From the NCBI GenBank assembly GCA_001829005.1, contig MIAG01000002.1, positions 626,837 through 690,836 of the forward strand: a stretch of 64,000 bases of DNA, read 5' to 3'. A program made the position numbers and the translations under genes. Positions 56,181 to 64,000 of this stretch are shown here, in pieces. Each line of letters starts with the position of its first letter. Position 1 is the first letter of the stretch. A model generated the notes under the pieces. It ran no database searches and was not told where the DNA came from. It saw nothing but the letters and a program-made list of their open reading frames with translations. Origin of the DNA: Sphingobacteriia bacterium RIFOXYC2_FULL_35_18. Lineage in GTDB: Bacteria > Bacteroidota > Bacteroidia > Chitinophagales > Chitinophagaceae.

Positions 56181-58265
56181 TTAGTCTTCACTAATCATAT
56201 AAGTGATTGTATGCTTATGTTTATAAACAACAGGCTTACCATTTTGCTTAGCAGGTATCCAGTTAGGACTTAATTTCATTACACGTACCGCTTCTTCAGC
56301 AGTGCCATAACCAGGATCATTCTCTGCTTCCACATTACTTACCTTACCTTTTGTATCAATAATAAAAGATAAAACAACCGTATATTTTCCAGGAGGTCCA
56401 CCCTTTTCAATAGGAATTTCTTTTTTTAAGTTTTTATTTAAAAAAGCTATCCAAGCTTCTTTTCCCCCATTAAATTTTGGTTCTTCCTGAACTGCGGAAA
56501 ATACTTGACCCCCCTCTAACATTTTATCATTGGGAGACTTCAAAGTCACTTTTATAACTCCATTTTTTCCTTGATCCCCAAAAGCTTCCAAAGCTTTATT
56601 TGCTTTCAGCACCTCAACAGATTTAATGCTATTAGGATTAATGCTATTGAAAACAGACTTGTCCACTATTTTACCATCTAGTAAGTATAAAGGTTCAGGG
56701 TTAACCAATTTTCCAGACTCTTTTGCAAGGATATACTTTTGAATTCCATTTAATAAAGCAACTGCTAATTGCTCTCGAAATTGGGGACTTTTGATTTTTT
56801 CTAAATCCACTTGATTAGATAAATAACCCGCTTCAACTAACACACTGGGACAGTTTACATTTTGCAAAACATAAACACCTTCCTGTTTACTCTTGATCCC
56901 TTTAAAAGGTATTTTTAAATCATCTAAATCATTTGCCAGTTGATTGGCAAATTGTAAATGACTATTGTAGCTATTTGTTTTAATAGGATTGGCAATATAA
57001 ATTTCAGTTCCTGACAACTGATTATTTTTACTAGAATTATAATGCAATGAAACAAATAAATCTGGATTGGCTTTATTGGCAATAGTTGCAATTTCAGCTA
57101 CAGATTGTGATTCGTCGGCACTTCGGGTAAATACTAAATTGAGTCGATTATTTTGATTCAAAGATTTGATGGTATTGGCCAACTCCAATGTTAATGCAGC
57201 TTCTGTAGATTTTCCATCAACACCTACTCCACCTTTATCTGCTCCACCATGTCCTGCATTGATTACGATGGTATAGGTGTTTTTTAAAGTTATATTTAAT
57301 GGCACAACACTAGCCACTGGCTTACCCGAAATATCCTCATAGATATTCTCCATGACTGTTTCAACAGAAATAGGCTGAGTTGTTTCAGTATTTCGAAAAG
57401 CTACCAATATGATAGTAATAGCTAACAAAGGCAATACTACTAGTCTACGCAAATAGCTGAATCTTGAATGTTGTTGTTTGGTTAACATGGCAATTCGTCT
57501 TTTAATTGGTGAAAAAAAGAAAGGGTTAGTTAAATTAAATTGATGCTGGGGATAGGCTGCCGCCAAAAGCATTTGCGCCAATGAAGCAGTATCACCATTG
57601 TCAACAGATTTTTTATCGGCAATAAATTCATGAATCATGTGAAGCTCTTTTTTGATTAGCCAGAAGAATGGATTAAACCACCCTGCGATCAATATCAACT
57701 GCATAAATATTTTATCAAAAGAGTGTTTTTCTTTTACATGGGTAATTTCATGTTGCAAAATTTGCTGACCAGTAGCGCTTGACAAATCAATGGCTTCATT
57801 CCAAAAAATATATCGGAAGAAAGAATATGGCGTTCCTTTTGCATTGGTTATTACCAAATCAATTTCACCAAGGGATCTAACTTTATTTAATTTAAACAAT
57901 TGATAAATTCGAAACAAGGAAACAAAAAAGCCAGTCAATAAGAACAATACTCCTCCTGCATACAGCAGTTTTAATCCATTCTGCCAACTAAGATTATACC
58001 AATTGAATTTTAGATTAGATTCAATTACGGTATTGTTATCTGCAACAGCAGAAAGCAGATAATAGATATTGGTGTCTTCAGAAATATTAGTTCCATTCAA
58101 TTGAATTTTAATTAATGGAACCAACCATGAAAATCCTGCAACCATTAATAAATAAAATCGATTGTATTGATGAAATTGTTTGTCTCTAAGCACAAGCCAA
58201 TAATATCCCATCATAATAGCAGAACAAAAAACTACCTGAAGAAAATAATAAATAGTGGTTTGCAT
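56181..58265 (-). CDS. M56 protease-amidase-TonB fusion (BlaR1-like)
   Basis: A 694-residue multidomain membrane protein. Residues 1-290 form a BlaR1/MecR1-type M56 peptidase with four TM helices and zinc site HEITH (172-176) plus E213 in HEFIAD. Residues about 330-513 are an Amidase_3-like N-acetylmuramoyl-L-alanine amidase with Zn ligands H339 (AGHGG), E355 and H408, and catalytic E478 (VLVEAGY). Residues about 525-580 resemble a TonB-receptor plug, and 600-694 a TonB C-terminal domain. It is co-operonic with blaI, four bases downstream of it. It likely senses or remodels damaged cell wall and inactivates BlaI by proteolysis. Confidence 0.9.
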   Translation of the reverse strand: MQTTIYYFLQVVFCSAIMMGYYWLVLRDKQFHQYNRFYLLMVAGFSWLVPLIKIQLNGTNISEDTNIYYLLSAVADNNTVIESNLKFNWYNLSWQNGLKLLYAGGVLFLLTGFFVSLFRIYQLFKLNKVRSLGEIDLVITNAKGTPYSFFRYIFWNEAIDLSSATGQQILQHEITHVKEKHSFDKIFMQLILIAGWFNPFFWLIKKELHMIHEFIADKKSVDNGDTASLAQMLLAAAYPQHQFNLTNPFFFSPIKRRIAMLTKQQHSRFSYLRRLVVLPLLAITIILVAFRNTETTQPISVETVMENIYEDISGKPVASVVPLNITLKNTYTIVINAGHGGADKGGVGVDGKSTEAALTLELANTIKSLNQNNRLNLVFTRSADESQSVAEIATIANKANPDLFVSLHYNSSKNNQLSGTEIYIANPIKTNSYNSHLQFANQLANDLDDLKIPFKGIKSKQEGVYVLQNVNCPSVLVEAGYLSNQVDLEKIKSPQFREQLAVALLNGIQKYILAKESGKLVNPEPLYLLDGKIVDKSVFNSINPNSIKSVEVLKANKALEAFGDQGKNGVIKVTLKSPNDKMLEGGQVFSAVQEEPKFNGGKEAWIAFLNKNLKKEIPIEKGGPPGKYTVVLSFIIDTKGKVSNVEAENDPGYGTAEEAVRVMKLSPNWIPAKQNGKPVVYKHKHTITYMISED

Positions 58266-58269
58266 ACAA

Positions 58270-58632
58270 TTATTTTTTAATTTTTTTCATTTCTTGTAAT
58301 AACAATTCCAACTCTTTTACACTGATGTCTTTTTGCTTCACCATAAAGGAAACTGCATCGGCAAAAGAGCCCTCGAAATATCCATCTACTAAATTTCGAA
58401 TAGTGCTAGAAGAATAGTCTTCTTTACTAACAGTTGGAAAATATTGGTGCACCCTTCCTATTTGGTTCACTCCTACAAATCCTTTGTCTACTAAAATTTT
58501 TACGATGGTAGCAATGGTATTGCTATGCGGTTTAGGGTCTGGTTGAGCATCAATAATATCTTTCAAGAAAGCGGATTCTAGCTTCCAGATGGATTGCATT
58601 ATTTGCTCTTCTGCTTTGGTTAATGGTTTCAT
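58270..58632 (-). CDS. blaI: BlaI/MecI-family repressor
   Basis: A 120-residue winged-helix repressor beginning KPLTKAEEQIMQSIW, with recognition helix HSNTIATIVKILVDKG and a dimerisation tail (VKQKDISVKELELLLQEM). BlaI proteins repress cell-wall stress genes until cleaved by a BlaR1 partner, which is encoded just downstream. ATG 58632 is preferred to an ATG three codons upstream. Three dyads precede it. Confidence 0.93.
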   Translation of the reverse strand: MKPLTKAEEQIMQSIWKLESAFLKDIIDAQPDPKPHSNTIATIVKILVDKGFVGVNQIGRVHQYFPTVSKEDYSSSTIRNLVDGYFEGSFADAVSFMVKQKDISVKELELLLQEMKKIKK

Positions 58633-58659
58633 GATGTACATTTACAAGAGTAAACCTAT

Positions 58660-58715
58660 AACTAAATTTTTAGTTTAACAACTATTTTTTTAGTTATTTA
58701 ACTATTTATTTAGTT
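58660..58715. promoter_or_regulatory. Three BlaI-type dyads with exact 20-bp period
   Basis: Sites AACTAAATTTTTAGTT (58660-58675), AACTATTTTTTTAGTT (58680-58695) and AACTATTTATTTAGTT (58700-58715) share AACTA-N6-TAGTT and start exactly 20 bases apart. They fill the gap between blaI and lpxB, ending seven bases before the lpxB ATG. They are likely BlaI operators and may also affect lpxB. Confidence 0.75.
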
Positions 58716-58722
58716 ATTCAAT

Positions 58723-59823
58723 ATGAAATACTACATAATAGCGGGAGAAGCCAGTGGAGATTTACATGGTAGCAACCTGATTAAACAACTGAAAACACAA
58801 GACCCTTCAGCACTTATAAAATGTTGGGGCGGCAGTTTAATGGAAGCCGCAGGAGCCCAACTAGTAAAGCATTACCGAGAGTTAGCTTTTATGGGATTCT
58901 CGGAAGTGATTAAAAATTTGCCCACTATTTTAGGCAACTTAAGCTTTTGTAAAAAAGACATTGTAGGCTTCCAGCCAGATGTGCTTATTCTAATTGACTA
59001 TCCAGGATTTAATTTACGCATTGCTGAATGGGCTAAACAACAAGGATTTAAAGTGGTCTACTATATTGCCCCACAAGTATGGGCTTGGAAAGCCAATCGT
59101 GTAAAAAAAATGAAGCAATGCATCGATTTAATGTTGTGCATACTTCCTTTTGAAAAAAGTTATTTTAAAGACCAATGGAATTGGGAAGTGGATTATGTGG
59201 GTCATCCTTTAATTGAAGTCATTGAAGAATTTAAAGCAACACATCCATCAGAACAAAAACCAATTGTAGCTTTATTACCTGGTAGTCGTAAACAAGAAAT
59301 TACCAAAAAATTGCCCATCATGTTAAGTGTTGCTTCACACTTTCCTAATTATGAATTTGTAGTAGCCAAAGCGCCTGGCCAAGAAGATCATTTTTATGAA
59401 CCATTTATGCTAGGTCAACCTAATGTAAGAGTAGTAAAAGATAGCACTTATGCATTATTAATGCAATCCAGTGCAGCGTTGGTTACCAGCGGAACCGCCA
59501 CTTTAGAAACGGCATTATTCGGCGTTCCAGAAGTAGTTTGTTATAAAGGAAGCAATATCAGTTACCAAATTGCCAAACGATTGGTTAAGATTAAATTCAT
59601 TTCCTTGGTCAATCTAATCATGGACAAAGAAATTGTAAAAGAGCTGATTCAAGACGAGTTAAATACCAACAACTTAGTTAAAGAACTTAACATGCTTTTG
59701 AACAATACCAATCAGCAAGAAAATCTTAAGCTGGAATATTCAAAACTTTACCAGCTACTATCAGCTGGAGGGCATGCATCGCAAAATGCAACTTCGCTAA
59801 TAATGAATTTTCTAAAAAAATAA
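58723..59823 (+). CDS. lpxB: Lipid-A-disaccharide synthase
   Basis: A 366-residue GT19 enzyme joining UDP-diacylglucosamine and lipid X into lipid A disaccharide. Signatures: YYIIAGEASGDLHGSNL at the N-terminus, IDYPGFNLRIAEWAK, YIAPQVWAWKANRVK, LLPGSRKQEI and SGTATLETALFGVPEVV. Its leader is almost wholly made of the BlaI-type dyads. It ends one base before the convergent DUF6728 gene. Confidence 0.96.
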   Translation: MKYYIIAGEASGDLHGSNLIKQLKTQDPSALIKCWGGSLMEAAGAQLVKHYRELAFMGFSEVIKNLPTILGNLSFCKKDIVGFQPDVLILIDYPGFNLRIAEWAKQQGFKVVYYIAPQVWAWKANRVKKMKQCIDLMLCILPFEKSYFKDQWNWEVDYVGHPLIEVIEEFKATHPSEQKPIVALLPGSRKQEITKKLPIMLSVASHFPNYEFVVAKAPGQEDHFYEPFMLGQPNVRVVKDSTYALLMQSSAALVTSGTATLETALFGVPEVVCYKGSNISYQIAKRLVKIKFISLVNLIMDKEIVKELIQDELNTNNLVKELNMLLNNTNQQENLKLEYSKLYQLLSAGGHASQNATSLIMNFLKK

Positions 59824-59824
59824 G

Positions 59825-60001
59825 TTACCTAAACATTGGTAGCACTACCTGCTTAATCAAAATAAAAATTACTGCTAATAAAAACATTACCAAGGAAACC
59901 CTATTCATACCATGCATGTATTTCATCCAAGTAGACTTAGGTGCATTAGAATCAGCTTTTTTGATAAATAAGTACTGTTGAATTTGGTTCCAGATTCCCA
60001 T
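59825..60001 (-). CDS. DUF6728-like small membrane protein (58 aa)
   Basis: A 58-residue protein from ATG 60001 to TAA 59825: an N-terminal basic segment (NQIQQYLFIKKADSNAPKS), a MHGMNR motif and one transmembrane helix (about 36-55). It resembles the small DUF6728 family of Bacteroidota. Function unknown. It lies between lpxB and the acylase gene. Confidence 0.75.
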   Translation of the reverse strand: MGIWNQIQQYLFIKKADSNAPKSTWMKYMHGMNRVSLVMFLLAVIFILIKQVVLPMFR

Positions 60002-60040
60002 GGTTAGTAATTTTTACAAAGATAACATGCTGAATGCATT

Positions 60041-60072
60041 TTAGTTCAATCAACCTTATACCCTTAGATTTG
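60041..60072 (+). promoter_or_regulatory. Promoter of the acylase gene
   Basis: TTAG (60041-60044) and TAGATTTG (60065-60072) lie 20 bases apart, close to the TTTG / TAnnTTTG consensus. The start codon is 19 bases after the -7 box. Confidence 0.55.
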
Positions 60073-60091
60073 TTAAAACACAAAACGATAT

Positions 60092-62137
60092 ATGCTTCCA
60101 AAAATCATCCTTGCAGCTTGTTTAGCCATAAGTATACAAAGTCAGGCTCAAATTGATCCAGCTAAAATTGATATCATACGTGATAAATATGGTGTTCCCC
60201 ATATTTTCGGAAAAACTGACCCGGAAGTAGCCTATGGATTGGCTTGGGCGCATGCAGAAGATGATTTTACCACTATTCAACAATCTTTGCTGGCAGGCAA
60301 AGCCATGATGGCTCAATACCAAGGCAAAAAAGGTGCTTCTATTGATTACATTGTTCACTTGCTAAGGATTCCAGAGTTGGTAGAGGAGCGCTACGAATCT
60401 GATTTAGCGCCAGATTTCAAAAAACTGTTGGAAGGGTACAGTGCTGGATTAAATGCATATGCGGCGAAACATCCTAAAGAAGTATTGTTAAAAAAAATAT
60501 TCCCTGTTACCCCTAAAGACATGGTGCAATACTCTGTTTTACAACTCTGTGTTCTTTCAGGAGCAGATAAAGCATTGGCTGCAATATTTGGTGGCACTGT
60601 TCCCTTATTAGAAAACTATAAAACACAAGGCAGCAATGCATTTGCTTTTAATAGCAATAAAACAACCGATGGCAATGTATACCTTGCCATCAATGCCCAT
60701 CAGCCGCTGGAGGGACCAGTTGCATTTTATGAAGCGCATTTAAGCAGCGAAGAAGGTTGGAATATCCTAGGAGCAAATTTCCCAGGTGCTCCTTCAATTC
60801 TTCATGGTGTTAATGAATATTTAGGTTGGGCACATACGGTGAATGATCCTGATAAATTAGATGTATATCAATTAGAAATAAACCCAGAAAATAAGACTCA
60901 ATACAAATTTGATGGCAAATGGGAGACATTAGAAGAAAAAGTAGCCCCATTAAAAGTAAAAATTGCTGGTTTAAAAATTAATGTGAAGAAAAAAGCATAT
61001 TGGAGTAAGTATGGTCCAACCATTATAACAGATAGAGGAACTTTCTCTATCAGAATGCCAGCTCAAATGGATATAAGAGGACTAGAACAATGGTATCGTT
61101 TTAACAAAGCCAAAAACTTTACTGAATTTAAAGCGGCATTAAATATGAAAGCCATTCCAGGTTATAATATTGTGTATGCTGATAAATATGATAGCATTTA
61201 TTACATCAGCAATGGAAGAATTCCTATAAGAGATAAAAATTATAATTGGAAAACAACTTTGCCAGGAAATACAAGTACAACGCTATGGAATCAGTTACAT
61301 CCAATAGAGGCTTTGCCACAAGTATTGCAACCGAAGTCTGGATTTGTTTACAATACCAATCATTCTCCTTTCCATTCTACCGAAGGTCCTGAAAATCCTA
61401 AAGTAACAGATATTACAATGGGATATGAAACCCTAGAAAACAATCGCAGCAAGCGTTTTGAGGAAATGCTCAAACCCTTGAATAAAGTAAATTACGAAGA
61501 CTTTAAGCGAATCAAATTCAGTAGACAGTTTCCATCCAACTTTTATTTTCCGTATAATATCGATACGCTATTCATGCTAGATGAAAAGAAGTACACTGAT
61601 ATTGCAGACTTGATTTCAAACTTAAAATCTTGGAATAAAATTGCTGATGCGGAAAGTATTGGAGCTGGTACCTTTTTTATGATTACGCATACTGTTTATG
61701 ATAATAGAGCGCTTTACTTAAAACAAAAAACAATTACCGAAAATCAGTCGGTGGAAATACTTAGAGCAGCAAAAAATAAAATGCTTGCAGGATTTAATAG
61801 AACCAATTTGCAATTGGGCGATATTCAAAAACTAGTGAGGGGAAATGTTGCTTTGCCCTTGCCTGGCTTACCAGATGTATTAGCGCCCATGTATTCTCTT
61901 CCCTATAAAGATGGGATGTACAAAGGAAATCAAGGAGATGCGTATATTGAACTGGTGCGCTTTACCAAAGACGGACCAATCATTGAAAGCATCAATGTAT
62001 ATGGGGCATCTGCAAGAAAAGATTCACCTCACTATACAGACCAAATGGAAATGTATGTGAAGCAACAAACGAAAAAAATGACTTTAGATAAAGCAACGGT
62101 ATATCAACAAGCGGTAAAAAAATACAATCCACTCTAG
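60092..62137 (+). CDS. Penicillin acylase-family N-terminal nucleophile hydrolase
   Basis: A 681-residue exported precursor with a signal peptide (about 1-20) and the acylase alpha-chain start IIRDKYGVPHIFG. The autoprocessing site is expected at G180-S181 in TQGSNAFAF, releasing a beta-chain with an N-terminal serine nucleophile. Related enzymes (PvdQ, QuiP, penicillin acylases) cleave acyl-homoserine lactones or other N-acyl compounds; the substrate is unknown. The stop shares CTAG with convergent metX. Confidence 0.9.
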   Translation: MLPKIILAACLAISIQSQAQIDPAKIDIIRDKYGVPHIFGKTDPEVAYGLAWAHAEDDFTTIQQSLLAGKAMMAQYQGKKGASIDYIVHLLRIPELVEERYESDLAPDFKKLLEGYSAGLNAYAAKHPKEVLLKKIFPVTPKDMVQYSVLQLCVLSGADKALAAIFGGTVPLLENYKTQGSNAFAFNSNKTTDGNVYLAINAHQPLEGPVAFYEAHLSSEEGWNILGANFPGAPSILHGVNEYLGWAHTVNDPDKLDVYQLEINPENKTQYKFDGKWETLEEKVAPLKVKIAGLKINVKKKAYWSKYGPTIITDRGTFSIRMPAQMDIRGLEQWYRFNKAKNFTEFKAALNMKAIPGYNIVYADKYDSIYYISNGRIPIRDKNYNWKTTLPGNTSTTLWNQLHPIEALPQVLQPKSGFVYNTNHSPFHSTEGPENPKVTDITMGYETLENNRSKRFEEMLKPLNKVNYEDFKRIKFSRQFPSNFYFPYNIDTLFMLDEKKYTDIADLISNLKSWNKIADAESIGAGTFFMITHTVYDNRALYLKQKTITENQSVEILRAAKNKMLAGFNRTNLQLGDIQKLVRGNVALPLPGLPDVLAPMYSLPYKDGMYKGNQGDAYIELVRFTKDGPIIESINVYGASARKDSPHYTDQMEMYVKQQTKKMTLDKATVYQQAVKKYNPL

Positions 62138-63156
62138 CCTTGATGCATAAAGGGTTTTAATAAATTGGTTATTTGTTGTGTTTCAATAATAAATCCATCA
62201 TGCCCAAAGGTGGAATGAATTATTTCTAATACAGCATTGGGCATATAGGTTGCCATGAATTGTTGCTCGTCGATAGGACAAAGAATGTCTGAACTAATTC
62301 CAATAATTAAAGTTGGTTGTTGTATGCTTTGTAAAACGGCAATTAAATTTCCTCCCCGTCCTCTTGCTAAGTGATGACTGTCCATAGCTTTTGTTAGCAA
62401 CCAATAACTATATGCATTAAAGCGATTCACTAATTTTTGTCCTTGATAATTAATGTAAGATGAAGCTTTAAAGTCATCTATTTTCTCAGGGTCAGGATCT
62501 GTTTGTTTTTCTTGAAAAGTAGCGTAATTGCGATACGTGAGCATGCCGATAGCACGAGCCGCCTTTAATCCCGCAGAACCTGCATCTGTAATATGGTGTC
62601 GCCAAGTAGCATCTGCTTCAATGGCCAATCTTTGTGCGGTATGCACTGCAACGCCCCAAGCCGATTCAGATGGGGATGTAGCTATCAAAAACAATTGTTT
62701 AATTACCGATGGCTCCATCACCGCCCATTCTAGGGCTTGATATCCTCCCATACTGCCACCCATTAACAATTGTATAGATTCAATACCCAAATGTTTTCTC
62801 AACATCATATGAGCTGCCACCATATCGCGAATGGTAACCAAAGGAAAATGCGAGTAATAAGGTTGATGACTGGCTACATTACTGCTCAAAGGACCTGTTG
62901 ACCCATAACAAGAACCAATTATATTTGCACAAACAATAAAATATTCATTGGGATTGATCAAAGATCCTGCTCCTACCAAGCCTTTCCACCAGTCTGCTGC
63001 ATCTGAATTAGCTGTTAATGCATGACAAATCCAAATTATATTGGAACCTTCTGCATTCATGCTACCATATGTATGGTAAGCTATTTCTAATCCATGTAAT
63101 GTTTCACCACATTCCAATAAAAAAGGTGCTTCGCAGGTATAATGCTGTATGGCCAT
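62134..63156 (-). CDS. metX: Homoserine O-acyltransferase
   Basis: A 340-residue alpha/beta hydrolase-fold enzyme acylating homoserine for methionine synthesis. The catalytic Ser is in LLMGGSMGGYQALEW, the Asp in GISSDILCPI and the His in FGHDGF. The family segment VCANIIGSCYGSTGP is present. It is divergent from the trans-sulfuration gene that would use its product; sequence alone does not reliably separate acetyl- from succinyl-transferase. Confidence 0.92.
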   Translation of the reverse strand: MAIQHYTCEAPFLLECGETLHGLEIAYHTYGSMNAEGSNIIWICHALTANSDAADWWKGLVGAGSLINPNEYFIVCANIIGSCYGSTGPLSSNVASHQPYYSHFPLVTIRDMVAAHMMLRKHLGIESIQLLMGGSMGGYQALEWAVMEPSVIKQLFLIATSPSESAWGVAVHTAQRLAIEADATWRHHITDAGSAGLKAARAIGMLTYRNYATFQEKQTDPDPEKIDDFKASSYINYQGQKLVNRFNAYSYWLLTKAMDSHHLARGRGGNLIAVLQSIQQPTLIIGISSDILCPIDEQQFMATYMPNAVLEIIHSTFGHDGFIIETQQITNLLKPFMHQG

Positions 63157-63195
63157 TGTTCAAAATTCTGATACAAAATAAAGACATGTGAAGCG

Positions 63196-63203
63196 TACCT
63201 TTG
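63196..63203 (+). promoter_or_regulatory. -7 box of the trans-sulfuration gene
   Basis: TACCTTTG matches TAnnTTTG and lies 28 bases upstream of ATG 63232 in the 75-base gap shared with metX. No clear -33 element or riboswitch was seen. Confidence 0.45.
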
Positions 63204-63231
63204 TGAAAATTTTAAAAGCAGCAAGACGACC

Positions 63232-64000
63232 ATGAAAAAGCAAACTCAGGCTATCCGCATTCAAACAGAACGCACCCAAGAAATGGAACATTCCACGCCA
63301 CTTTTCTTAACCAGCAGTTTTTGTTTTGATAATGCAGAAGAAATGCGTGCTGCTTTTGCTGACGAATCAGACGATAATATATACTCGCGTTTCAGTAATC
63401 CAAGTGTACAAGAATTTACAGATAAATTAGTTGCATTAGAAGGAGCCGAAGCAGGCTATGCAACCGCCTCTGGAATGAGCGCAGTATTTGGCTCTTTCAT
63501 GGCATTGCTAAAACAAGGTGACCGGTTGTTGTCTTGTAATTCTATTTTTGGAAGTACCCACACCGTTATCGCAAAGTATTTACCCAAATATGGAATTGAA
63601 TATGGCTATATAGGGGCTAATGCAACTGAAGAAGAGTGGGAAGCAGCTATCACTCCCAATACTAAAATGATTTATCTGGAAACACCCACCAATCCAGGGT
63701 TAGAAGTATTGGATTTAGCAATGATTGGAAAACTGGCTAAAAAACATCAGATTATTTTAAATGTTGACAACTGTTTTGCTACACCTGTAAATCAACAACC
63801 TATTGCATTTGGAGCAGACCTAGTAGTTCACTCGGCAACAAAGTGGTTAGATGGACAAGGACGCGTTTTAGGTGGAGCAGTAGTTGGTCGAAAGGACTTA
63901 ATTAAAGAAATCTATTTATTCTGCCGAAGCACTGGACCTGCACTTTCTCCTTTTAATGCTTGGGTACTCAGTAAGAGTATTGAAACCTTAGATGTGAGAA
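63232..64000 (+). CDS. metZ: Cys/Met PLP enzyme, N-terminal part (O-acylhomoserine sulfhydrylase-like)
   Basis: A frame from ATG 63232 to the right edge gives 256 residues of a gamma-family PLP enzyme: YSRFSNPSVQEFTDKL, ATASGMSAVFG, YLETPTNPG and the PLP lysine K204 in HSATKWLDGQGR. It most resembles O-succinylhomoserine sulfhydrylase (MetZ); cystathionine gamma-synthase is the main alternative. Divergent metX supplies the acylated homoserine. The C-terminal third is outside the window. Confidence 0.85.
   Translation, partial: MKKQTQAIRIQTERTQEMEHSTPLFLTSSFCFDNAEEMRAAFADESDDNIYSRFSNPSVQEFTDKLVALEGAEAGYATASGMSAVFGSFMALLKQGDRLLSCNSIFGSTHTVIAKYLPKYGIEYGYIGANATEEEWEAAITPNTKMIYLETPTNPGLEVLDLAMIGKLAKKHQIILNVDNCFATPVNQQPIAFGADLVVHSATKWLDGQGRVLGGAVVGRKDLIKEIYLFCRSTGPALSPFNAWVLSKSIETLDVR

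Noticed and set aside
63157..63231. SAM riboswitch between metX and the trans-sulfuration gene
   Set aside because: The gap is only 75 bases and no SAM-I or SAM-II core was recognisable; only a -7 box is supported.

Overview
The window is a gene-dense, AT-rich stretch of a Bacteroidota chromosome, most likely family Chitinophagaceae (a Sediminibacterium-like genus is possible; genus confidence is low). The evidence is a giant exported protein with a type IX secretion C-terminal domain, BlaI/M56 genes of the Bacteroidota type with a TonB-like tail, a head-GIN lipoprotein, DUF2256 and DUF6728 small proteins, a split Ccm cytochrome c system, and several TAnnTTTG promoter boxes (the Bacteroidota -7 element). 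No tRNA, rRNA, insertion sequence, integrase or CRISPR array was found. No gene-free stretch exceeds about 255 bases.

Layout. 1-12125 (all minus): a surface module made of a membrane-tethered TPR/HTH regulator, a three-unit 22-bp repeat array directly upstream of a promoter, a 45-residue membrane protein, a 3263-residue T9SS-exported repeat protein and the start of a putative outer-membrane beta-barrel. 12313-16632 (minus): a nucleotide-sugar operon (DegT aminotransferase, Ugd, Uxs, RmlD). 16701-23572: WaaA, thymidine kinase, CcmB, AMP nucleosidase, a solitary PD-(D/E)XK protein, glutamate dehydrogenase, CcmD and CcmC. 23827-35305: QueA with an unusual leader, small membrane proteins, a gluconate block (GntT plus a gluconokinase/6-phosphogluconate dehydrogenase fusion), aspartokinase, a GH19 chitinase lipoprotein, an Ldh-family dehydrogenase and SSB. 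35442-46687: MnmA, an RsmB-type methyltransferase, SucA/SucB, S20, a head-GIN/response regulator/histidine kinase operon and GuaA. 46709-53281: an orphan ligand-binding protein, DUF2256, a ligase-associated helicase and PdeM, a deacetylase, OsmC and an XRE/S24 regulator. 53397-64000: M14 peptidase, SurE, a BlaI/M56-amidase-TonB module, LpxB, an N-terminal nucleophile acylase, MetX and the start of a trans-sulfuration enzyme.

The most interesting signals are regulatory arrays next to candidate regulators. They are: (1) the 22-bp array upstream of the giant-protein operon; (2) three AACTA-N6-TAGTT dyads at an exact 20-bp period between blaI and lpxB, next to a M56 protease fused to a cell-wall amidase and a TonB-like domain; (3) twin ACTAA-N5-TTAGT dyads in the leader of the S24 regulator, with a third copy upstream of the TPR/HTH regulator. 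Together these suggest envelope-stress and damage-responsive circuits. The linkage is inferred from position and motif geometry, not demonstrated.
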